From Oscillospiraceae bacterium (GTDB taxonomy: Bacteria; Bacillota; Clostridia; Oscillospirales; Ruminococcaceae): DNA of 35,522 nt. The stretch spans positions 1-35,522 of the forward strand of contig JAFVOU010000028.1 of the NCBI GenBank assembly GCA_017505635.1, in the 5' to 3' direction. The position numbers were made by a program, and so were the translations under genes. The notes beneath the pieces were generated by a model, which was not told the DNA's origin, did no database searches, and saw only the letters and a list, made by a program, of their open reading frames with translations. Shown here piece after piece: positions 31,536-35,522 of the stretch (positions are counted from its first letter, which is position 1; every line of letters starts with the position of its first letter).

Positions 31536-32191
31536 TACAGTTCTCCTTTAAGCATTTTTTGTAATTTTGCGTGGTTTTCTATTTCTTTTATTTCTTTCAG
31601 CGACATTCGTGGTGCTTTTCCAGCAATCTTGTATTTTTCTTTTACCCACTCTCGTAGTTTATGCTGCCAGTTATGGATCGGTATTCCATTGCCTGCAACC
31701 CATCCCTGCGCTGCATAGTGGTGGAAGAAGTCGGTTGCCTGCTCTGGTGTACATTTGAAACCACCCATACCTGCTATACTGTTTTGCCGTTCTGCATATA
31801 ACAAGACTTCTTCGATTGTTGGTGTTTTCTCTTTTCCCCCTGTAACCACCTTATTACTTTCTTCTCTTGTTGTCGTATCGGTAACCGATTCGGTTTGTTT
31901 TTTCTTTCCTGCGCCGATTCGTTTTCCACCGTAATTATTGCTGAATTCTTTGCATACAATATTTTTCTTTAATAAACTAAATACTGTTTTACTTAATACA
32001 GATACAGAATCAGATACAGATACAGATACATATGCGTTTTCATTTTGATTTTCAATTTGATTATCAAATTGATTAAATGCTGATATAATTGCCTTATATA
32101 GCACTTCTGCTCGTTCGTTTTCTGGTAATTGCTGAATCAGTTCTATCTGCTCTTTGAAGATTCTACAGGCGATATTTTTCTTGTCTTGCAT
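31535..32191 (-). CDS. Putative replication initiator with low-complexity core, 218 aa
   Basis: N-terminal helical domain (IFKEQIELIQQLPENERAE), central low-complexity segment ENAYVSVSVSDSVSVLS, a basic NYGGKRIGAGKKK segment, and a C-terminal FFHHYAAQGWVAGNGIPIHNWQHKLREWV block. The last pattern is typical of the tail of DnaD/O-type phage initiators (FYxYYxxxGWxVGxxPIxDWxxxLRxW). The DNA encoding the centre is repeat-rich and may be the origin. A structured leader and promoter precede it, and a putative loader follows. Confidence 0.65.
   Translation of the reverse strand: MQDKKNIACRIFKEQIELIQQLPENERAEVLYKAIISAFNQFDNQIENQNENAYVSVSVSDSVSVLSKTVFSLLKKNIVCKEFSNNYGGKRIGAGKKKQTESVTDTTTREESNKVVTGGKEKTPTIEEVLLYAERQNSIAGMGGFKCTPEQATDFFHHYAAQGWVAGNGIPIHNWQHKLREWVKEKYKIAGKAPRMSLKEIKEIENHAKLQKMLKGEL
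31997..32070 (-). repeat. Repeat-rich core of the initiator gene, candidate replication origin
   Basis: The coding strand of the initiator gene contains five GTATCT units, with a one-unit GATTCT interruption, around 31997-32033. A perfect AT-rich palindrome AATTTGAT-A-ATCAAATT (17 bp) is at 32054-32070, with adjacent AAATTGA/TTTGATT repeats. In lambda the origin iterons lie inside the initiator gene O; the same layout is suggested here. Inference. Confidence 0.4.
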
Positions 32192-32217
32192 TGCTCGATC
32201 CTTTCTTTCAAATTGGG

Positions 32218-32279
32218 TGGGGCTTTGTTTATGATTTGGACCGAGCTTTGTTTCAAAGCCCCATGTTGCTCTCTCGGTC
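32218..32279 (-). ncRNA. Structured leader with interleaved stems upstream of the initiator gene
   Basis: On the minus strand, GACCGAG (32279-32273) pairs with CTCGGTC (32245-32239), and TGGGGCTTTG (32263-32254) pairs with CAAAGCCCCA (32227-32218). The order is 5'A, 5'B, 3'A, 3'B, so both stems can coexist as a pseudoknot. A local hairpin GCTTTG-AAA-CAAAGC (32259-32245) competes with both. The leader is about 90 bases from the predicted promoter start to ATG. Confidence 0.55.
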
Positions 32280-32287
32280 TGAACATA

Positions 32288-32315
32288 ACATTATCATGGA
32301 ATTTTTGCAAGTCAA
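32288..32315 (-). promoter_or_regulatory. Sigma-70 promoter before the initiator leader
   Basis: TTGACT (32310-32315), 16-base spacer ending TGA, TAATGT (32288-32293). TG extension present. It overlaps the last codons of the 92-residue gene. Start predicted near 32281, right at the first stem of the leader RNA. Confidence 0.6.
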
Positions 32316-32590
32316 TTATTTTTCATGTTTCTTGGTTGCTTTCCTGCAAGGCTGCGCTGGAACAGTTTTTTGTTCTCTTCTCTTATTGCTGTCCATAATA
32401 TCTTTTCTTCGCGCGTTCTGGGCTGGAATACCGTTTCACCTTCCGTTGTATCCCCACGATTCCAATTGTCTAACTGATTCGCTTTGCATGCCGTATTCAA
32501 TAGTGTTGCCAGTCGGTATCTATCTATCTTCATGCCTACCTGAAACCATTCTTCTGTTGGTATAATGATTCGTGATGTCTTGTTGTACAT
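32312..32590 (-). CDS. Hypothetical protein, 92 aa
   Basis: ATG at 32590 (MYNKTSRIIIPTEEW) follows AAAGGGC. Charged and helical with a basic end (KLFQRSLAGKQPRNMKNN). Appears between the DUF1064 nuclease and the replication promoter. No domain recognised. Confidence 0.65.
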   Translation of the reverse strand: MYNKTSRIIIPTEEWFQVGMKIDRYRLATLLNTACKANQLDNWNRGDTTEGETVFQPRTREEKILWTAIREENKKLFQRSLAGKQPRNMKNN

Positions 32591-32610
32591 TGTTGCCCTT
32601 TGTCAATATT

Positions 32611-32955
32611 TTATGATTCTACGAACGTATATTCTGGGTATTTGTATTCGAATATCTTCTTTTTTATGCGGTATTTATCGGTTTTAAACCCTTTTGTATC
32701 TTCTACAATCTTCTTTCCGTTCTTTTCGTATACGAAGTCTGCTATGTATGTGATTGGTCTTATTTTATTTCCCTGGTTGTTTGTGTATGCAGGTTGCAGT
32801 TCAAACTTTACCTGTCTTTCTAGGTTTTTTATTACACCGATTTTGTTAAGATATTCCAATTCCTGTCCGCGTTTTGCTTCTTTTTTGCTGTCGTATGTGG
32901 TTTCTCCCACTGTGCATTTCTTTGCGTGGTATTTGCTTTGTTTGATCCAGTACAT
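32611..32955 (-). CDS. DUF1064 PD-(D/E)XK-type nuclease, 114 aa
   Basis: KCTVGETTYDSKKEAKRGQELEYLNKIGVIKNLERQVKFEL, YIADFVYEKNGKKIVEDTKGFKTDKYRIKKKIFEYKY is a full DUF1064 signature. The motifs EAxR, YxADF and VEDxKG give the PD-(D/E)XK catalytic set (Asp, Glu-x-Lys). Members are likely branched-DNA or Holliday-junction nucleases that resolve replication intermediates before packaging. It follows the lysis-type genes and leads the replication region. Confidence 0.88.
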   Translation of the reverse strand: MYWIKQSKYHAKKCTVGETTYDSKKEAKRGQELEYLNKIGVIKNLERQVKFELQPAYTNNQGNKIRPITYIADFVYEKNGKKIVEDTKGFKTDKYRIKKKIFEYKYPEYTFVES

Positions 32956-32958
32956 GCT

Positions 32959-33336
32959 TTATCCTATTGTCAGTTCGAATTCGTCTGGTGTTCTGTCCAG
33001 GAAGAACGCAACTGCGTTTCTGCTGTTTATAACTGCACCTTTGGTTTTGTTTAATCCCAACAGCAAGCATCCGTCAGTATCTGCTGCGGTGTTGCCAGAA
33101 TGGATCCGTACGCCTGTAAAGTTTGGCACGTTCAATATTTCTGGAAGTTTTGCTTGGAATCTTGGTGAATATGTCTTTTTTACCTTGTATGTTCCTGCTG
33201 GTATTGCTGTTTTTCCTGCGATTTTCTGTGTTCTAACTGTATCTTCCAGTGTGTCGCAGAAGTATGCACCGTCAATGTACAGTTTTCCAATTGTATATTC
33301 TGTTCCTTTGAACGTTCTTTTTACTTCAACTTTCAT
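32959..33336 (-). CDS. DUF5675 family protein, probable lysis/cell-wall enzyme, 125 aa
   Basis: Pattern KTAIPAGTYKVKKTYSPRF, then EILNVPNFTGVRIHSGNTAADTDGCLLLG matches DUF5675, in which IPAGTY, IHxGN and D(T)DGCLLLG form the conserved core. The H..GN..D..GC layout resembles L,D-transpeptidase active sites, and the family is often found in phage lysis regions. Strong AGGGAGAG site. Located beside the spanin-like gene, so cell-wall degradation or remodelling is a reasonable inference. Confidence 0.8.
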   Translation of the reverse strand: MKVEVKRTFKGTEYTIGKLYIDGAYFCDTLEDTVRTQKIAGKTAIPAGTYKVKKTYSPRFQAKLPEILNVPNFTGVRIHSGNTAADTDGCLLLGLNKTKGAVINSRNAVAFFLDRTPDEFELTIG

Positions 33337-33346
33337 AGTTCTCTCC

Positions 33347-33649
33347 CTATTTTATGACTTTTTGTGCCAAATATGCTGCGATTATAATTGCCAGCGCAAA
33401 GAACGCCCACTTCCATCGTATCTTTTCTTGTGTTATTGCTGCCTTTTCTGCTTCGCATGCCGACACTGTTGCTTTTATACCTGCGCTAACCGCATTTATT
33501 TGGCTCTGGACAGCCTTTGTGTTGCACTCTGGTGTAAGTGTAGCACTTATCGCATTAAGCGATTCCTGAGCCGAATTTGCGATTGTTTCTGTTGATGGTG
33601 TATTTGTGGTGCATGCTGCAAGAAGAAGTGGTATTAGAAGTGGTTTCAT
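33347..33649 (-). CDS. Unimolecular spanin candidate (lipoprotein with C-terminal membrane helix), 100 aa
   Basis: Signal peptide MKPLLIPLLLAAC with lipobox LAAC and Cys13 (outer-membrane lipoprotein), a helical periplasmic stretch (SLNAISATLTP...VQSQINAVSAGIKATV), and a C-terminal membrane helix WAFFALAIIIAAYLA followed by QKVIK. A lipidated N-terminus plus a C-terminal membrane anchor is the layout of u-spanins such as T1 gp11, which tether inner and outer membrane and fuse them at lysis. Neighbours include an XhlA/holin-like gene and the DUF5675 gene. Strong AAAGGG site. Confidence 0.75.
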   Translation of the reverse strand: MKPLLIPLLLAACTTNTPSTETIANSAQESLNAISATLTPECNTKAVQSQINAVSAGIKATVSACEAEKAAITQEKIRWKWAFFALAIIIAAYLAQKVIK

Positions 33650-33724
33650 TTTGTAACCCTTTGGTTGCGTTTTATAAATTATCTTTTACGTTATGCTGGT
33701 ATAATGTAAAACATAATTTACATT
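33650..33724. promoter_or_regulatory. Intergenic region with plus-strand extended -10 and a palindrome
   Basis: Plus strand TGG-TATAAT (33697-33705) is a perfect extended -10; no -35 is recognised 17 bases upstream. It directly adjoins a palindrome ATGTAAA-ACATAA-TTTACAT (33704-33723), whose perfect 7-bp arms cover the predicted start site. No plus-strand gene with a ribosome site follows, so any transcript would be antisense to the 70-residue and chaperone genes. Confidence 0.35.
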
Positions 33725-33937
33725 TTAACCTTTTTGTCGTTCTCGTGCAATAAGATTCATCATTGGAACGTCTGCGTCTAATTGTTTTTGTAAATCTTCC
33801 TGGGTTAATGCGCATCTGGTGGCACCGATTCCGCGTGGCTCTGCTATGTAGAATACTTGACCTGTTGCACCTGTTATCTTATACACTGTGAATGTGTAGA
33901 AGTTTCCTGCAATCATGATACCGATTCGTTTTTTCAC
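33725..33937 (-). CDS. Hypothetical protein, GTG start, 70 aa
   Basis: GTG at 33937 overlaps the upstream stop (GTGA), with AGGT upstream; the next ATG would lose eight residues. Product MKKRIGIMIAGNFYTF..YIAEPRGIGATRCALTQEDLQKQL is compact, beta then helix. No domain recognised. Lies between the XhlA-like and spanin-like genes. Confidence 0.6.
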   Translation of the reverse strand: MKKRIGIMIAGNFYTFTVYKITGATGQVFYIAEPRGIGATRCALTQEDLQKQLDADVPMMNLIARERQKG

Positions 33938-34314
33938 TTTATTAAACCTATTAATTCAAGTATTCTCTGTCCTGCCAGCGCAATGCATCCAATCATAAGT
34001 ATTATGAATATCTTTCCCATTGGGTTTTTTGCGATGCTTTTTAATTCTTTCCAGATTATTCCGTCTTTGCGTTCTTCGTCAACTGGGCTGTTCATGCGCT
34101 GGACAATAAGGTCAATCTGTCCGCCCTGTCTGGCTTGTTCTATTTTGAAGTCTGCCATGGATTGTTTTATGCCATTGATGTCTTTTTCTATCTTCTCGAC
34201 TTTCTTGTCCATGCGAATATAGTCCTTTGCCTGTGCTTCGGCTAATTCCACGTCATAGCCGTTTACGCGACCTTTTTCATGAATCTTTTTAAGAACTTCC
34301 AGTTGTGCGCACAT
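33934..34314 (-). CDS. XhlA/holin-type membrane-anchored helical protein, 126 aa
   Basis: Coiled-coil N-terminal part (AKDYIRMDKKVEKIEKDINGIKQSMADFKIEQARQGGQIDLIVQRMN) followed by one C-terminal membrane helix (IFIILMIGCIALAGQRIL). This is the layout of hemolysin XhlA/phage holin-associated proteins. ATG at 34314 (MCAQLEV) is chosen because it overlaps the preceding stop as TAATG and has a GGAAAAAG site. Probably acts in lysis with the holin-like and spanin-like proteins. Confidence 0.65.
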   Translation of the reverse strand: MCAQLEVLKKIHEKGRVNGYDVELAEAQAKDYIRMDKKVEKIEKDINGIKQSMADFKIEQARQGGQIDLIVQRMNSPVDEERKDGIIWKELKSIAKNPMGKIFIILMIGCIALAGQRILELIGLIK

Positions 34315-34694
34315 TATTTCTTTTTCCATTCGTCAAACGTCATTGGGTTTTGTTCCCACCAGTTTTCTTGATTGGTGTAATCTCTTAAATATGTGCGGTA
34401 TGCTGCATACTGTTTGATTTCTTCTGCGCTGTATGGCGAATCAAGCAGTTGTGTGTAGTCTGTTATATTCAGGTAATAATCTCTGCAAGCACGAACCGAT
34501 ACTTTCTTTTCGTCTTCTGTCGGTTCTGGTTGCGCTGGTGCATAACCTGCCACATACCACCTGCTATTATAAGCCTGTTCTACATCCATCAAGGTCATAC
34601 CGATTTCAATGTAGTATTCGTCTGTGCATCCAACACCGACTTGAACTTCTTTTGTTTTATCATCGATAATCTTTGCGTATCTATTTTCTGCCAT
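34314..34694 (-). CDS. Tail fibre assembly chaperone, 126 aa
   Basis: Directly downstream of the tail collar fibre gene. The segment RACRDYYLNITDYTQLLDSPYS(A)EEIKQYAAYRTYLRDYTN is the typical tail-assembly chaperone motif (R...YL..TDWTQL.D.PLS......YR..LRD). It assists folding of the adjacent fibre. ATG at 34694 after AAGGAGAT. Confidence 0.82.
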   Translation of the reverse strand: MAENRYAKIIDDKTKEVQVGVGCTDEYYIEIGMTLMDVEQAYNSRWYVAGYAPAQPEPTEDEKKVSVRACRDYYLNITDYTQLLDSPYSAEEIKQYAAYRTYLRDYTNQENWWEQNPMTFDEWKKK

Positions 34695-34704
34695 TGTTAT
34701 CTCC

Positions 34705-35522
34705 TTATGCTGTTCTGCGCCATACGTTTACTGTGTAAGCAGTTGGGCGAATTGTTGCGCTTTGTCCGTAGATTGAATTAACATTTTGTATTGAAAATCC
34801 CATAGAACAAAAAGTGCCATCATTGCCACCGCCCCTTAAATGATATGTTGCATCGTTGTTATACCAGAAAAGTGTATTATCTGAAAATGTGTCACCAATA
34901 CAGAATCTACCAATTCTCCCCAAAATGTTTGGTTGCCCTGCCGCAACATAAGCGTTAGCACCCCTTGTTTCTGATGTTCCTGCCAATGTTCCGCTAGCCA
35001 ACAAGTATCTACCTTGTATCTGTGTCCACGTAGAACCTGGTATTAAGGTTGCCAATGGACAAGTGCTTTGTGTTCCAATGTAAATTGAGCCTACTGGGTA
35101 TAATGTATTAAGTGTCATAACCATCAAATCGTTATAATCAAATGCGTGGAATACTGTTTTTGGTTTAAAACTTGTAATGGTTCCGTTTAATACTGAAACA
35201 ACACAATTCATCGGTCTTTGAGTTATTGTTGTTCCTATATAATTACAGTTTTCTGGTTCTTTGTATGTATAATAATTAGCATTTGTTGTGCCTGATAAAA
35301 ACCCACACTCTACATCATTATGAGTATAAGATGCAGAAAACGTTAAAGTTGTGACTTCGTTTATTGTATAAGGTGTGTTCTTCAAAGTTCCATCTGCATT
35401 TCTACCGTCTGGAATCAAACCTTTTACCCCTGGTAATGCAAATACAGTAGAGCCAATATAACCAAAACCATTAAATGTGTATTTAATATCGTTTATCTGT
35501 CCATTTGCTGTAATTACAGCCA
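34705..35522 (-). CDS. Tail collar-domain fibre protein, C-terminal part (gene crosses the contig junction)
   Basis: Continues the frame of 1-1087. The C-terminal collar domain NTLYPVGSIYIGTQSTCPLATLIPGSTWTQIQGRYLLASGT is diagnostic of phage tail-collar/receptor-binding proteins; the end contains GDTFSDNTLFWYNNDATYHLRGGG and STIRPTAYTVNVWRRTA, typical of the conserved C-terminal strand. Ends with TGA at 34705, just before the chaperone gene. Bases 35382-35522 duplicate 1-141. Confidence 0.88.
   Translation of the reverse strand, partial: AVITANGQINDIKYTFNGFGYIGSTVFALPGVKGLIPDGRNADGTLKNTPYTINEVTTLTFSASYTHNDVECGFLSGTTNANYYTYKEPENCNYIGTTITQRPMNCVVSVLNGTITSFKPKTVFHAFDYNDLMVMTLNTLYPVGSIYIGTQSTCPLATLIPGSTWTQIQGRYLLASGTLAGTSETRGANAYVAAGQPNILGRIGRFCIGDTFSDNTLFWYNNDATYHLRGGGNDGTFCSMGFSIQNVNSIYGQSATIRPTAYTVNVWRRTA
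35382..35522. repeat. Terminal direct repeat (circular closure), right copy
   Basis: Exact copy of bases 1-141. The unique genome length is therefore 35,381 bp. Annotation of this stretch duplicates that of the left end. Confidence 0.95.

Noticed and set aside
31997..32033. Short-period repeat as a CRISPR array
   Set aside because: The units are 6 bp, in frame and within a coding gene; there are no spacers.

Overview
The window is one complete, circularly closed genome of a tailed bacteriophage. Its first 141 bases (1-141) recur exactly at the end (35382-35522), so the unique circle is about 35,381 bp and the contig was cut inside a tail gene. Every supportable gene lies on the minus strand, so transcription runs from high to low coordinates and through the junction. 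Genes are packed tightly, with many TAATG or ATGA stop/start overlaps. I see no integrase, repressor, DNA polymerase, RNA polymerase, tRNA or CRISPR array. The phage therefore looks virulent, or at least not classically temperate, and dependent on host replication and transcription.

The virion genes match the T7-type (podovirus) plan: TerS-like, TerL, gp8-type portal, scaffold, capsid, gp11- and gp12-type tail tubular proteins, and three gp14/gp15/gp16-type internal virion proteins. The last of these is a 2,566-residue giant filling about a fifth of the genome. The host is unknown. A GapR (DUF2312) homologue, a family typical of Alphaproteobacteria, and promoters with strong TTGAC -35 elements suggest a low-GC alphaproteobacterium, possibly gut-associated; this is inference.

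Layout in the direction of transcription. (1) 1087 to 1, continuing at 35381 to 34705: tail-collar fibre protein. (2) 34694-32959: tail assembly chaperone, XhlA/holin-like membrane protein, a small unknown, a candidate unimolecular spanin and a DUF5675 lysis-type enzyme. (3) 32955-26249: early, replication and recombination region. It holds a DUF1064 nuclease, a candidate initiator with a repeat-rich core that could be the origin, a loader-like protein, Gp157, a DUF1071 annealing protein, a GapR homologue, zinc-ribbon and ASCH proteins, and two tiny paralogous lipoproteins. (4) 26265-23483: DNA methyltransferase, HNH homing endonuclease and a compact S-adenosylmethionine synthetase. (5) 23482-15888: packaging, portal, scaffold, a leucine-rich-repeat virion protein, a holin-like protein and tiny basic peptides. 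(6) 15883-15613: a control region with promoter, palindrome, terminator, direct repeats and an extended -10 promoter. (7) 15612-1134: capsid, tail tube and internal virion proteins.

The least expected signals are non-coding or very small. An ideal H-type RNA pseudoknot precedes the GapR-like gene, with the same architecture as the T-even gene 32 translational operator. A second interleaved-stem leader lies before the replication gene. Two unannotatably small lipoproteins share a QNYNI core with only synonymous differences. The phage also pairs its own SAM synthetase with a DNA methyltransferase.
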